Assembly: GCA_964019135.1 (NCBI GenBank)
Contig: OZ025256.1
Coordinates: 36,676,035-36,740,034 of the forward strand
From: Arenicola marina
Lineage: Eukaryota; Annelida; Polychaeta; Arenicolidae
DNA length: 64,000 nucleotides
Direction of reading: 5' to 3'
Under the pieces are notes generated by a model. The model was not told where the DNA came from, did not search any database, and saw only the letters and a list, made by a program, of their open reading frames with translations. Numbering within the stretch: position 1 is the stretch's first letter; every line of letters begins with the position of its first letter. The translations under genes and the position numbers were made by a program. Below, piece by piece: positions 13,601 to 29,100 of this stretch.

Positions 13601-16600
13601 ACTGTGCGACTGGGTACTGTCACACCAGGTCCAGGATAAACCCACCCCGCACTGTGCGACTGGGTACTGTCACACCAGGTCCAGGATAAACCCACCCCGC
13701 ACTGTGCGACTGGGTACTGTCACACCAGGTCCAGGATAAACCCACCCCGCACTGTGCGACTGAATACTGTCACACCAGGTCCAGGATAAACCCACCCCGC
13801 ACTGTGCGACTGGGTACTGTCACACCAGGTCCAGGATAAACCCACCCCGCACTCTGCGACTGGGTACTGTCACACCAGGTCCAGGATAAACCCACCCCGC
13901 ACTCTGCGACTGGGTACTGTCACACCAGGTCCAGGATATTCCCACCCCGCACTGTGCGACTGGGCACTGTCACACCAGGTCCAGGATAAACCCACCCCGC
14001 ACTCTGCGAGTGGGTACTGTCACACCAGGTCCAGGATAAACCCACCCGCACTCTGCGACTGGGTACTGTCACACCAGGTCCAGGATAAATCCACTCCGCA
14101 CTCTGCGACTGGGCACTGTCACACCAGGTCCAGGATAAACCCACCCCGCACTGTGCGACTGGGTACTGTCACACCAGGTCCAGGATAAACCCACCCCGCA
14201 CTGTGCGACTGGGTACTGTCACACCAGGTCCAGGATAAACCCACCCCGCACTCTGCGACTGGGTACTGTCACACCAGGTCCAAGATAAACTCACCCCGCC
14301 CTGTGCGACTGGGCACTGTCACACCAGGTCCAGGATAAACCCACCCCGCACTCTGCGGCTGGGTACTGTCACACCAGGTCCAGGATAAACCCACCCCGCA
14401 CTGTGCGACTGGGTACTGTCACACCAGGTCCAGGATAAACCCACCCCGCACTGTGCGACTGGGTACTGTCACACCAGGTCCAGGATAAACCCACCCCGCA
14501 CTGTGCGACTGGGCACTGTCACACCAGGTCCAGGATAAACCCACCCCGCACTGTGCGACTGGGTACTGTCACACCAGGTCCAGGATAAACCCACCCCGCA
14601 CTCTGCGACTGGGTACTGTCGCACCAGGTCCAGGATAAACCCACCCCGCACTGTGCGACTGGGTACTGTCACACCAGGTCCAGGATAAACCCACCCCGCA
14701 CTGTGCGACTGGGTACTGTCACACCAGGTCCAGGATAAACCCACCCCGCACTGTGCGACTGGGTACTGTCACAGCAGGTCCAGGATAAACCCACCCCGCA
14801 CTGTGCGACTGGTTACTGTCAAACCAGGTCCAGGATAAACCCACCCCGCACTCTGCGACTGGGCACTGTCACACCAGGTCCAGGATAAACCCACTCCGTA
14901 CTGTGCGACTGGGTACTGTCACACCAGGTCCAGGATAAACCCACCCCGCACTGTGCGACTGGGCACTGTCACACCAGGTCTAGGATAAACCCACCCCGCA
15001 CTCTGCGACTGGGTACTGTCACATCAGGTCCAGGATAAACCCACCCCGCACTCTGCGACTGGGTACTGTCACCCCAGGTCCAGGATAAACCCACCCCGCA
15101 CTCTGCGACTGGGTACTGTCACACCAGGTCCACGATAAACCCACCCCGCACTCTGCGACTGGGCACTGTCACACCGGGTCCAGGATAAACCCACTCCGCA
15201 CTGTGCGACTGGGTACTGTCACACCAGGTCCAGGATAAACCCACCCCGCACTGTGCGACTGGGCACTGTCACACCAAGTCCAGGATAAACCCACCCCGCA
15301 CTCTGCGACTGGGTACTGTCACACCAGGTCTAGGATAAACCCACCCCGCACTGTGCGACTGGGTACTGTCACACCAGGTCCAGGATAAACCCACCCCGCA
15401 CTCTGCGACTGGGTACTGTCGCACCAGGTCCAGGATAAACCTACCCCGCACTCTGCGACTGGGTACTGTCACACCAGGTCCAGGATAAACCCACCCCGCA
15501 CTGTGCGACTGGGTACTGTCAAACCAGGTCCAGGATAAACCCACCCCGCACTCTGCGACTGGGCACTGTCACACCAGGTCCAGGATAAACCCACTCCGTA
15601 CTGTGCGACTGGGTACTGTCACACCAGGTCCAGGATAAACCCACCCCGCACTGTGCGACTGGGCACTGTCACACCAGGTCTAGGATAAACCCACCCCGCA
15701 CTCTGCGACTGGGTACTGTCACACCAGGTCCAGGATAAACCCACCCCGCACTCTGCGACTGGGTACTGTCACACCAGGTCCACGATAAACCCACCCCGCA
15801 CTCTGCGACTGGGTACTGTCACCCCAGGTCCAGGATAAACCCACCCCGCACTCTGCGACTGGGTACTGTCACACCAGGTCCACGATAAACCCACCACGCA
15901 CTCTGCGACTGGGCACTGTCACACCGGGCCCAGGATAAACCCACTCCGCACTGTGCGACTGGGTACTGTCACACCAGGTCCAGGATAAACCCACCCCGCA
16001 CTGTGCGACTGGGCACTGTCACACCAGGTCCAGGATAAACCCACCCCGCACTCTGCGACTGGGTACTGTCACACCAGGTCTAGGATAAACCCACCCCGCA
16101 CTCTGCGACTGGGTACTGTCACACCAGGTCCAGGATAAACCCACCCCGCACTCTGCGACTGGGCACTGTCACACCAGGTCCAGGATAAACCCTCCCCGCA
16201 CTCTGCGACTGGGTACTGTCACACCAGGTCCAAGATAAACCCACCCCGCACTCTGCGACTGGGTACTGTCACCCCAGGTCCAGGATAAACCCACCCCGCA
16301 CTCTGCGACTGGGTACCGTCACACCAGATCCAGGATAAACCCACCCCGCACTGTGCGACTGGGTACTTTCACACCAGGTCCAGGATAAACCCACCCCGCA
16401 CTGTGCGACTGGGTACTGTCACACCAGGTCCAGGATAAACCCACCCCGCACTGTGCGACTGGGCACTGTCACACCAGGTCCAGGATAAACCCACCCCGCA
16501 CTGTGCGACTGGGTACTGTCACACCAGGTCCAGGATAAACCCACCCCGCACTCTGCGACTGGGTACTGTCACACCAGGTCCAGGATAAACCTACCCCGCA

Positions 16601-19600
16601 CTGTGCGACTGGGTACTGTCACACCAGGTCCAGGATAAACCCACCCCGCACTGTGCGACTGGGTACTGTCACACCAGGTCCAGGATAAACCCACCCCGCA
16701 CTGTGCGACTGGTTACTGTCAAACCAGGTCCAGGATAAACCCACCCCGCACTGTGCGACTGGGCACTGTCACACCAGGTCCAGGATAAACCCACTCCGCA
16801 CTGTGCGACTGGGTACTGTCACACCAGGTCCAGGATAAACCCACCCCGCACTGTGCGACTGGGCACTGTCACACCAGGTCTAGGATAAACCCACCCCGCA
16901 CTCTGCGACTGGGTACTGTCACACCAGGTCCAGGATAAACCCACCCCGCACTCTGCGACTGGGCACTGTTACAGCAGGTCCAGGTTATACCCTCCCCGCA
17001 CTCTGCGACTGGGCACTGTCACACCAGGTCCAGGATAAACCCACCCCGCACTCTGCGACTGGGTACTGTCACACCAGGTCCAGGATAAACTCACCCTGCA
17101 CTCTGCGAATGGGTACTGTCACACCAGGTCCAGGATAAACCCTCCCCGCACCCTGCGACTGGGTACTGTCACACCAGGTCCAGGATAAACCCACCCCGCA
17201 CTGTGCGACTGGGCACTGTCACACCAGGTCCAGGATAAACCCACCCCGCACTGTGCGACTGGGTACTGTCAAACCAGGTCCAGGATAAACCCACCCCGCA
17301 CTCTGCGACTGGGCACTGTCACACCAGGTCCAGGATAAACCCACTCCGTACTGTGCGACTGGGTACTGTCACACCAGGTCCAGGATAAACCCACCCCGCA
17401 CTGTGCGACTGGGCACTGTCACACCAGGTCTAGGATAAACCCACCCCGCACTCTGCGACTGGGTACTGTCACACCAGGTCCAGGATAAACCCACCCCGCA
17501 CTCTGCGACTGGGTACTGTCACACCAGGTCCACGATAAACCCACCCCGCACTCTGCGACTGGGTACTGTCACCCCAGGTCCAGGATAAACCCACCCCGCA
17601 CTCTGCGACTGGGTACTGTCACACCAGGTCCACGATAAACCCACCACGCACTCTGCGACTGGGCACTGTCACACCGGGCCCAGGATAAACCCACTCCGCA
17701 CTGTGCGACTGGGTACTGTCACACCAGGTCCAGGATAAACCCACCCCGCACTGTGCGACTGGGCACTGTCACACCAGGTCCAGGATAAACCCACCCCGCA
17801 CTCTGCGACTGGGTACTGTCACACCAGGTCTAGGATAAACCCACCCCGCACTCTGCGACTGGGTACTGTCACACCAGGTCCAGGATAAACCCACCCCGCA
17901 CTCTGCGACTGGGCACTGTCACACCAGGTCCAGGATAAACCCTCCCCGCACTCTGCGACTGGGTACTGTCACACCAGGTCCAAGATAAACCCACCCCGCA
18001 CTCTGCGACTGGGTACTGTCACCCCAGGTCCAGGATAAACCCACCCCGCACTCTGCGACTGGGTACCGTCACACCAGATCCAGGATAAACCCACCCCGCA
18101 CTGTGCGACTGGGTACTTTCACACCAGGTCCAGGATAAACCCACCCCGCACTGTGCGACTGGGTACTGTCACACCAGGTCCAGGATAAACCCACCCCGCA
18201 CTGTGCGACTGGGCACTGTCACACCAGGTCCAGGATAAACCCACCCCGCACTGTGCGACTGGGTACTGTCACACCAGGTCCAGGATAAACCCACCCCGCA
18301 CTCTGCGACTGGGTACTGTCACACCAGGTCCAGGATAAACCTACCCCGCACTGTGCGACTGGGTACTGTCACACCAGGTCCAGGATAAACCCACCCCGCA
18401 CTGTGCGACTGGGTACTGTCACACCAGGTCCAGGATAAACCCACCCCGCACTGTGCGACTGGTTACTGTCAAACCAGGTCCAGGATAAACCCACCCCGCA
18501 CTGTGCGACTGGGCACTGTCACACCAGGTCCAGGATAAACCCACTCCGCACTGTGCGACTGGGTACTGTCACACCAGGTCCAGGATAAACCCACCCCGCA
18601 CTGTGCGACTGGGCACTGTCACACCAGGTCTAGGATAAACCCACCCCGCACTCTGCGACTGGGTACTGTCACACCAGGTCCAGGATAAACCCACCCCGCA
18701 CTCTGCGACTGGGCACTGTTACAGCAGGTCCAGGTTATACCCTCCCCGCACTCTGCGACTGGGCACTGTCACACCAGGTCCAGGATAAACCCACCCCGCA
18801 CTCTGCGACTGGGTACTGTCACACCAGGTCCAGGATAAACTCACCCTGCACTCTGCGAATGGGTACTGTCACACCAGGTCCAGGATAAACCCTCCCCGCA
18901 CCCTGCGACTGGGTACTGTCACACCAGGTCCAGGATAAACCCACCCCGCACTGTGCGACTGGGCACTTTCACACCAGGTCCAGGATAATCCCACCCCGCA
19001 CTGTGCGACTGGGTACTGTCAAACCAGGTCCAGGATAAACCCACCCAGCACTCTGCGATTGGGTACTGTCACACCAGGTCTAGGATAAACCCACCCCGCA
19101 CTCTGCGACTGGGTACTGTCACACCAGGTCCAGGATAAACCCACCCCGCACTCTCGCACTCTACGGCTGGGTACTGTCACACCAGGTCCAGGATAAACCC
19201 ACCCCGCACTCTGCGACTGGGTACTGTCACACCAGGTCCAGGATAAACCCACCCCGCACTCTGCGGCTGGGTACTGTCACAGCAGGTCCAGGATAAACCC
19301 ACCCCGCACTCGGCGACTGGGCACTGTAACACCAGGTCCAGGATAAACCCACCCCGCACTCTGCGACTGGGCACTGTCACACCAGGTCCAGGATAAACCC
19401 ACCCCGCACTGTGCGACTGGGTACTGTCACACCAGGTCCAGGATAATCCCACCCCGCCATGTGCGACTGGGTGCTGTCACACCAGGTCCAGGATAAACTC
19501 ACCCCGCACTCTGCGACTGGGTACTGTCACACCAGGTCCAGGATAAACTCACCCCGCACTCTGCGGCTGGGTACTGTCACACCAAGTCCAGGATAAACCC

Positions 19601-22600
19601 ACCCCGCACTGTGCGACTGGGTACTGTCACACCAGGTCCAGGATAAACCCACCCCGCACTGTGCGACTGGGTACTGTCACACCAGGTCCAGGATAAACCC
19701 ACCCCGCACTGTGCGACTGGGTACTGTCACACCAGGTCCAGGATAAACCCACCCCGCACTGTGCGACTGGGTACTGTCACACCAGGTCCAGGATAAACCC
19801 ACCCCGCACTGTGCGACTGGGTACTGTCACACCAGGTCCAGGATAAACTCACCCCGGACTCTGCGACTGGGTACTGTCACACCAGGTCCAGGATAAACTC
19901 ACCCCGCACTCTGCGGCTGGGTACTGTCACACCAAGTCCAGGATAAACCCACCCCGCACTGTGCGACTGGGTACTGTCACACCAGGTCCAGGATAAACCC
20001 ACCCCGCACTGTGCGACTGGGTACTGTCACACCAGGTCCAGGATAAACCCACCCCGCACTGTGCGACTGGGTACTGTCACACCAGGTCCAGGATAAACCC
20101 ACCCCGCACTGTGCGACTGGGTACTGTCACACCAGGTCCAGGATAAACCCACCCCGCACTGTGCGACTGGGTACTGTCACACCAGGTCCAGGATAAACCC
20201 ACCCCGCACTGTGCGACTGGGTACTGTCACACCAGGTCCAGGATAAACCCACCCCGCACTGTGCGACTGGGTACTGTCACACCAGGTCCAGGATAAACCC
20301 ACCCCGCACTCTGCGACTGGGTACTGTCACACCAGGTCCAGGATAAACCCACCCCGCACTGTGCGACTGGGTACTGTCACACCAGGTCCAGGATAAACCC
20401 ACCCCGCACTGTGCGACTGGGTACTGTCACACCAGGTCCAGGATAAACCCACCCCGCACTCTGCGACTGGGTACTGTCACACCAGGTCCAGGATAAACCC
20501 ACCCCGCACTCTGCGACTGGGTACTGTCACACCAGGTCCAGGATATTCCCACCCCGCACTGTGCGACTGGGCACTGTCACACCAGGTCCAGGATAAACCC
20601 ACCCCGCACTCTGCGAGTGGGTACTGTCACACCAGGTCCAGGATAAACCCACCCGCACTCTGCGACTGGGCACTGTCACACCAGGTTCAGGATAAACTCC
20701 CCCCGTACTCTGCGACTGGGTACTGTCACACCATGTCCAGGATATTCCCACCCCGCACTGTGCGACTGGGCACTGTCACACCAGGTCCAGGATAAACCCA
20801 CCCCGCACTCTGCGAGTGGGTACTGTCACACCAGGTCCAGGATAAACCCACCCGCACTCTGCGACTGGGTACTGTCACACCAGGTCCAGGATAAATCCAC
20901 TCCGCACTCTGCGACTGGGCACTGTCACACCAGGTCCAGGATAAACCCACCCCGCACTGTGCGACTGGGTACTGTCACACCAGGTCCAGGATAAACCCAC
21001 CCCGCACTGTGCGACTGGGTACTGTCACACCAGGTCCAGGATAAACCCACCCCGCACTCTGCGACTGGGTACTGTCACACCAGGTCCAAGATAAACTCAC
21101 CCCGCCCTGTGCGACTGGGCACTGTCACACCAGGTCTAGGATAAACCCACCCCGCACTCTGCGGCTGGGTACTGTCACACCAGGTCCAGGATAAACCCAC
21201 CCCGCACTGTGCGACTGGGTACTGTCACACCAGGTCCAGGATAAACCCACCCCGCACTGTGCGACTGGGTACTGTCACACCAGGTCCAGGATAAACCCAC
21301 CCCGCACTGTGCGACTGGGCACTGTCACACCAGGTCCAGGATAAACCCACCCCGCACTGTGCGACTGGGTACTGTCACACCAGGTCCAGGATAAACCCAC
21401 CCCGCACTCTGCGACTGGGTACTGTCGCACCAGGTCCAGGATAAACCCACCCCGCACTGTGCGACTGGGTACTGTCACACCAGGTCCAGGATAAACCCAC
21501 CCCGCACTGTGCGACTGGGTACTGTCACACCAGGTCCAGGATAAACCCACCCCGCACTGTGCGACTGGGTACTGTCACAGCAGGTCCAGGATAAACCCAC
21601 CCCGCACTGTGCGACTGGTTACTGTCAAACCAGGTCCAGGATAAACCCACCCCGCACTCTGCGACTGGGCACTGTCACACCAGGTCCAGGATAAACCCAC
21701 TCCGTACTGTGCGACTGGGTACTGTCACACCAGGTCCAGGATAAACCCACCCCGCACTGTGCGACTGGGCACTGTCACACCAGGTCTAGGATAAACCCAC
21801 CCCGCACTCTGCGACTGGGTACTGTCACATCAGGTCCAGGATAAACCCACCCCGCACTCTGCGACTGGGTACTGTCACCCCAGGTCCAGGATAAACCCAC
21901 CCCGCACTCTGCGACTGGGTACTGTCACACCAGGTCCACGATAAACCCACCCCGCACTCTGCGACTGGGCACTGTCACACCGGGTCCAGGATAAACTCAC
22001 CCCGCACTCTGCGGCTGGGTACTGTCACACCAAGTCCAGGATAAACCCACCCCGCACTGTGCGACTGGGTACTGTCACACCAGGTCCAGGATAAACCCAC
22101 CCCGCACTGTGCAACTGGGTACTGTCACACCAGGTCCAGGATAAACCCACCCCGCACTGTGCGACTGGGTACTGTCACACCAGGTCCAGGATAAACCCAC
22201 CCCGCACTGTGCGACTGGGTACTGTCACACCAGGTCCAGGATAAACCCACCCCGCACTGTGCGACTGGGTACTGTCACACCAGGTCCAGGATAAACCCAC
22301 CCCGCACTGTGCGACTGGGTACTGTCACACCAGGTCCAGGATAAACCCACCCCGCACTGTGCGACTGGGTACTGTCACACCAGGTCCAGGATAAACCCAC
22401 CCCGCACTGTGCGACTGGGTACTGTCACACCAGGTCCAGGATAAACCCACCCCGCACTGTGCGACTGGGTACTGTCACACCAGGTCCAGGATAAACCCAC
22501 CCCGCACTGTGCGACTGGGTACTGTCACACCAGGTCCAGGATAAACCCACCCCGCACTCTGCGACTGGGTACTGTCACACCAGGTCCAGGATAAACCCAC

Positions 22601-25600
22601 CCCGCACTCTGCGACTGGGTACTGTCACACCAGGTCCAGGATATTCCCACCCCGCACTGTGCGACTGGGCACTGTCACACCAGGTCCAGGATAAACCCAC
22701 CCCGCACTCTGCGAGTGGGTACTGTCACACCAGGTCCAGGATAAACCCACCCGCACTCTGCGACTGGGCACTGTCACACCAGGTTCAGGATAAACTCCCC
22801 CCGTACTCTGCGACTGGGTACTGTCACACCATGTCCAGGATATTCCCACCCCGCACTGTGCGACTGGGCACTGTCACACCAGGTCCAGGATAAACCCACC
22901 CCGCACTCTGCGAGTGGGTACTGTCACACCAGGTCCAGGATAAACCCACCCGCACTCTGCGACTGGGTACTGTCACACCAGGTCCAGGATAAATCCACTC
23001 CGCACTCTGCGACTGGGCACTGTCACACCAGGTCCAGGATAAACCCACCCCGCACTGTGCGACTGGGTACTGTCACACCAGGTCCAGGATAAACCCACCC
23101 CGCACTGTGCGACTGGGTACTGTCACACCAGGTCCAGGATAAACCCACCCCGCACTCTGCGACTGGGTACTGTCACACCAGGTCCAAGATAAACTCACCC
23201 CGCCCTGTGCGACTGGGCACTGTCACACCAGGTCCAGGATAAACCCACCCCGCACTCTGCGGCTGGGTACTGTCACACCAGGTCCAGGATAAACCCACCC
23301 CGCACTGTGCGACTGGGTACTGTCACACCAGGTCCAGGATAAACCCACCCCGCACTGTGCGACTGGGTACTGTCACACCAGGTCCAGGATAAACCCACCC
23401 CGCACTGTGCGACTGGGCACTGTCACACCAGGTCCAGGATAAACCCACCCCGCACTGTGCGACTGGGTACTGTCACACCAGGTCCAGGATAAACCCACCC
23501 CGCACTCTGCGACTGGGTACTGTCGCACCAGGTCCAGGATAAACCCACCCCGCACTGTGCGACTGGGTACTGTCACACCAGGTCCAGGATAAACCCACCC
23601 CGCACTGTGCGACTGGGTACTGTCACACCAGGTCCAGGATAAACCCACCCCGCACTGTGCGACTGGGTACTGTCACAGCAGGTCCAGGATAAACCCACCC
23701 CGCACTGTGCGACTGGTTACTGTCAAACCAGGTCCAGGATAAACCCACCCCGCACTCTGCGACTGGGCACTGTCACACCAGGTCCAGGATAAACCCACTC
23801 CGTACTGTGCGACTGGGTACTGTCACACCAGGTCCAGGATAAACCCACCCCGCACTGTGCGACTGGGCACTGTCACACCAGGTCTAGGATAAACCCACCC
23901 CGCACTCTGCGACTGGGTACTGTCACATCAGGTCCAGGATAAACCCACCCCGCACTCTGCGACTGGGTACTGTCACCCCAGGTCCAGGATAAACCCACCC
24001 CGCACTCTGCGACTGGGTACTGTCACACCAGGTCCACGATAAACCCACCCCGCACTCTGCGACTGGGCACTGTCACACCGGGTCCAGGATAAACCCACTC
24101 CGCACTGTGCGACTGGGTACTGTCACACCAGGTCCAGGATAAACCCACCCCGCACTGTGCGACTGGGCACTGTCACACCAAGTCCAGGATAAACCCACCC
24201 CGCACTCTGCGACTGGGTACTGTCACACCAGGTCTAGGATAAACCCACCCCGCACTGTGCGACTGGGTACTGTCACACCAGGTCCAGGATAAACCCACCC
24301 CGCACTCTGCGACTGGGTACTGTCGCACCAGGTCCAGGATAAACCTACCCCGCACTCTGCGACTGGGTACTGTCACACCAGGTCCAGGATAAACCCACCC
24401 CGCACTGTGCGACTGGGTACTGTCAAACCAGGTCCAGGATAAACCCACCCCGCACTCTGCGACTGGGCACTGTCACACCAGGTCCAGGATAAACCCACTC
24501 CGTACTGTGCGACTGGGTACTGTCACACCAGGTCCAGGATAAACCCACCCCGCACTGTGCGACTGGGCACTGTCACACCAGGTCTAGGATAAACCCACCC
24601 CGCACTCTGCGACTGGGTACTGTCACACCAGGTCCAGGATAAACCCACCCCGCACTCTGCGACTGGGTACTGTCACACCAGGTCCACGATAAACCCACCC
24701 CGCACTCTGCGACTGGGTACTGTCACCCCAGGTCCAGGATAAACCCACCCCGCACTCTGCGACTGGGTACTGTCACACCAGGTCCACGATAAACCCACCA
24801 CGCACTCTGCGACTGGGCACTGTCACACCGGGCCCAGGATAAACCCACTCCGCACTGTGCGACTGGGTACTGTCACACCAGGTCCAGGATAAACCCACCC
24901 CGCACTGTGCGACTGGGCACTGTCACACCAGGTCCAGGATAAACCCACCCCGCACTCTGCGACTGGGTACTGTCACACCAGGTCTAGGATAAACCCACCC
25001 CGCACTCTGCGACTGGGTACTGTCACACCAGGTCCAGGATAAACCCACCCCGCACTCTGCGACTGGGCACTGTCACACCAGGTCCAGGATAAACCCTCCC
25101 CGCACTCTGCGACTGGGTACTGTCACACCAGGTCCAAGATAAACCCACCCCGCACTCTGCGACTGGGTACTGTCACCCCAGGTCCAGGATAAACCCACCC
25201 CGCACTCTGCGACTGGGTACCGTCACACCAGATCCAGGATAAACCCACCCCGCACTGTGCGACTGGGTACTTTCACACCAGGTCCAGGATAAACCCACCC
25301 CGCACTGTGCGACTGGGTACTGTCACACCAGGTCCAGGATAAACCCACCCCGCACTGTGCGACTGGGCACTGTCACACCAGGTCCAGGATAAACCCACCC
25401 CGCACTGTGCGACTGGGTACTGTCACACCAGGTCCAGGATAAACCCACCCCGCACTCTGCGACTGGGTACTGTCACACCAGGTCCAGGATAAACCTACCC
25501 CGCACTGTGCGACTGGGTACTGTCACACCAGGTCCAGGATAAACCCACCCCGCACTGTGCGACTGGGTACTGTCACACCAGGTCCAGGATAAACCCACCC

Positions 25601-26172
25601 CGCACTGTGCGACTGGTTACTGTCAAACCAGGTCCAGGATAAACCCACCCCGCACTGTGCGACTGGGCACTGTCACACCAGGTCCAGGATAAACCCACTC
25701 CGCACTGTGCGACTGGGTACTGTCACACCAGGTCCAGGATAAACCCACCCCGCACTGTGCGACTGGGCACTGTCACACCAGGTCTAGGATAAACCCACCC
25801 CGCACTCTGCGACTGGGTACTGTCACACCAGGTCCAGGATAAACCCACCCCGCACTCTGCGACTGGGCACTGTTACAGCAGGTCCAGGTTATACCCTCCC
25901 CGCACTCTGCGACTGGGCACTGTCACACCAGGTCCAGGATAAACCCACCCCGCACTCTGCGACTGGGTACTGTCACACCAGGTCCAGGATAAACTCACCC
26001 TGCACTCTGCGAATGGGTACTGTCACACCAGGTCCAGGATAAACCCTCCCCGCACCCTGCGACTGGGTACTGTCACACCAGGTCCAGGATAAACCCACCC
26101 CGCACTGTGCGACTGGGCACTTTCACACCAGGTCCAGGATAATCCCACCCCGCACTGTGCGACTGGGTACTG
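10664..26172. repeat. Two head-to-tail higher-order copies of the satellite (about 8.36 and 7.15 kb)
   Basis: A distinctive unit of about 58 bp (ACTCTCGCACTCTACGGC) occurs near 6193, 10796, 19152 and 26306. The intervals 10664-19019 (8,355 bp) and 19019-26173 (7,154 bp) carry the same ordered markers: the cassette, a second cassette, and the unit with ACCAAGTCC near 15277 and 24181. They differ by an extra 1,750-bp duplication in the first copy, about 350 bp more near 19.5-20.2 kb in the second, and the collapsed 199-bp cassette near 13920. These sum to 1,201 bp, exactly the length difference. The pair is therefore a large tandem duplication with later local changes. Confidence 0.85.
15465..18964. 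repeat. Nested 1,750-bp (35-unit) tandem duplication
   Basis: The sequence from about 15481 repeats from 17231 at an exact 1,750-bp offset. Shared rare variants include CCACCACGCA near 15891 and 17641, CCAGATCCAGG near 16324 and 18074, and CAGGTTATACC near 16981 and 18731. The corresponding region of the second higher-order copy (about 24.4-26.2 kb) has this block only once. The event is therefore younger than the larger duplication, or one copy was lost later. Confidence 0.85.
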
Positions 26173-29100
26173 TCAAACCAGGTCCAGGATAAACCCACCC
26201 AGCACTCTGCGATTGGGTACTGTCACACCAGGTCTAGGATAAACCCACCCCGCACTCTGCGACTGGGTACTGTCACACCAGGTCCAGGATAAACCCACCC
26301 CGCACTCTCGCACTCTACGGCTGGGTACTGTCACACCAGGTCCAGGATAAACCCACCCCGCACTCTGCGACTGGGTACTGTCACACCAGGTCCAGGATAA
26401 ACCCACCCCGCACTCTGCGGCTGGGTACTGTCACAGCAGGTCCAGGATAAACCCACCCCGCACTCGGCGACTGGGCACTGTAACACCAGGTCCAGGATAA
26501 ACCCACCCCGCACTCTGCGACTGGGCACTGTCACACCAGGTCCAGGATAAACCCACCCCGCACTGTGCGACTGGGTACTGTCACACCAGGTCCAGGATAA
26601 TCCCACCCCGCCATGTGCGACTGGGTGCTGTCACACCAGGTCCAGGATAAACTCACCCCGCACTCTGCGACTGGGTACTGTCACACCAGGTCCAGGATAA
26701 ACTCACCCCGCACTCTGCGGCTGGGTACTGTCACACCAAGTCCAGGATAAACCCACCCCGCACTGTGCGACTGGGTACTGTCACACCAGGTCCAGGATAA
26801 ACCCACCCCGCACTGTGCGACTGGGTACTGTCACACCAGGTCCAGGATAAACCCACCCCGCACTGTGCGACTGGGTACTGTCACACCAGGTCCAGGATAA
26901 ACCCACCCCGCACTGTGCGACTGGGTACTGTCACACCAGGTCCAGGATAAACCCACCCCGCACTGTGCGACTGGGTACTGTCACACCAGGTCCAGGATAA
27001 ACCCACCCCGCACTGTGCGACTGGGTACTGTCACACCAGGTCCAGGATAAACCCACCCCGCACTCTGCGACTGGGTACTGTCACACCAGGTCCAGGATAA
27101 ACCCACCCCGCACTGTGCGACTGGGTACTGTCACACCAGGTCCAGGATAAACCCACCCCGCACTGTGCGACTGGGTACTGTCACACCAGGTCCAGGATAA
27201 ACCCACCCCGCACTCTGCGACTGGGTACTGTCACACCAGGTCCAGGATAAACCCACCCCGCACTCTGCGACTGGGTACTGTCACACCAGGTCCAGGATAT
27301 TCCCACCCCGCACTGTGCGACTGGGCACTGTCACACCAGGTCCAGGATAAACCCACCCCGCACTCTGCGAGTGGGTACTGTCACACCAGGTCCAGGATAA
27401 ACCCACCCGCACTCTGCGACTGGGCACTGTCACACCAGGTTCAGGATAAACTCCCCCCGTACTCTGCGACTGGGTACTGTCACACCATGTCCAGGATATT
27501 CCCACCCCGCACTGTGCGACTGGGCACTGTCACACCAGGTCCAGGATAAACCCACCCCGCACTCTGCGAGTGGGTACTGTCACACCAGGTCCAGGATAAA
27601 CCCACCCGCACTCTGCGACTGGGTACTGTCACACCAGGTCCAGGATAAATCCACTCCGCACTCTGCGACTGGGCACTGTCACACCAGGTCCAGGATAAAC
27701 CCACCCCGCACTGTGCGACTGGGTACTGTCACACCAGGTCAGGATAAACCCACCCCGCACTGTGCGACTGGGTACTGTCACACCAGGTCCAGGATAAACC
27801 CACCCCGCACTCTGCGACTGGGTACTGTCACACCAGGTCCAAGATAAACTCACCCCGCCCTGTGCGACTGGGCACTGTCACACCAGGTCCAGGATAAACC
27901 CACCCCGCACTCTGCGGCTGGGTACTGTCACACCAGGTCCAGGATAAACCCACCCCGCACTGTGCGACTGGGTACTGTCACACCAGGTCCAGGATAAACC
28001 CACCCCGCACTGTGCGACTGGGTACTGTCACACCAGGTCCAGGATAAACCCACCCCGCACTGTGCGACTGGGCACTGTCACACCAGGTCCAGGATAAACC
28101 CACCCCGCACTGTGCGACTGGGTACTGTCACACCAGGTCCAGGATAAACCCACCCCGCACTCTGCGACTGGGTACTGTCGCACCAGGTCCAGGATAAACC
28201 CACCCCGCACTGTGCGACTGGGTACTGTCACACCAGGTCCAGGATAAACCCACCCCGCACTGTGCGACTGGGTACTGTCACACCAGGTCCAGGATAAACC
28301 CACCCCGCACTGTGCGACTGGGTACTGTCACAGCAGGTCCAGGATAAACCCACCCCGCACTGTGCGACTGGTTACTGTCAAACCAGGTCCAGGATAAACC
28401 CACCCCGCACTCTGCGACTGGGCACTGTCACACCAGGTCCAGGATAAACCCACTCCGTACTGTGCGACTGGGCACTGTCACACCAGGTCTAGGATAAACC
28501 CACCCCGCACTCTGCGACTGGGTACTGTCACATCAGGTCCAGGATAAACCCACCCCGCACTCTGCGACTGGGTACTGTCACCCCAGGTCCAGGATAAACC
28601 CACCCCGCACTCTGCGACTGGGTACTGTCACACCAGGTCCACGATAAACCCACCCCGCACTCTGCGACTGGGCACTGTCACACCGGGTCCAGGATAAACC
28701 CACTCCGCACTGTGCGACTGGGTACTGTCACACCAGGTCCAGGATAAACCCACCCCGCACTGTGCGACTGGGCACTGTCACACCAGGTCCAGGATAAACC
28801 CACCCCGCACTCTGCGACTGGGTACTGTCACACCAGGTCTAGGATAAACCCACCCCGCACTCTGCGACTGGGTACTGTCACACCAGGTCCAGGATAAACC
28901 CACCCCGCACTCTGCGACTGGGCACTGTCACACCAGGTCCAGGATAAACCCTCCCCGCACTCTGCGACTGGGTACTGTCACACCAGGTCCAAGATAAACC
29001 CACCCCGCACTCTGCGACTGGGTACTGTCACCCCAGGTCCAGGATAAACCCACCCCGCACTCTGCGACTGGGCACTGTCACACCAGGTCCAGGATAAACC

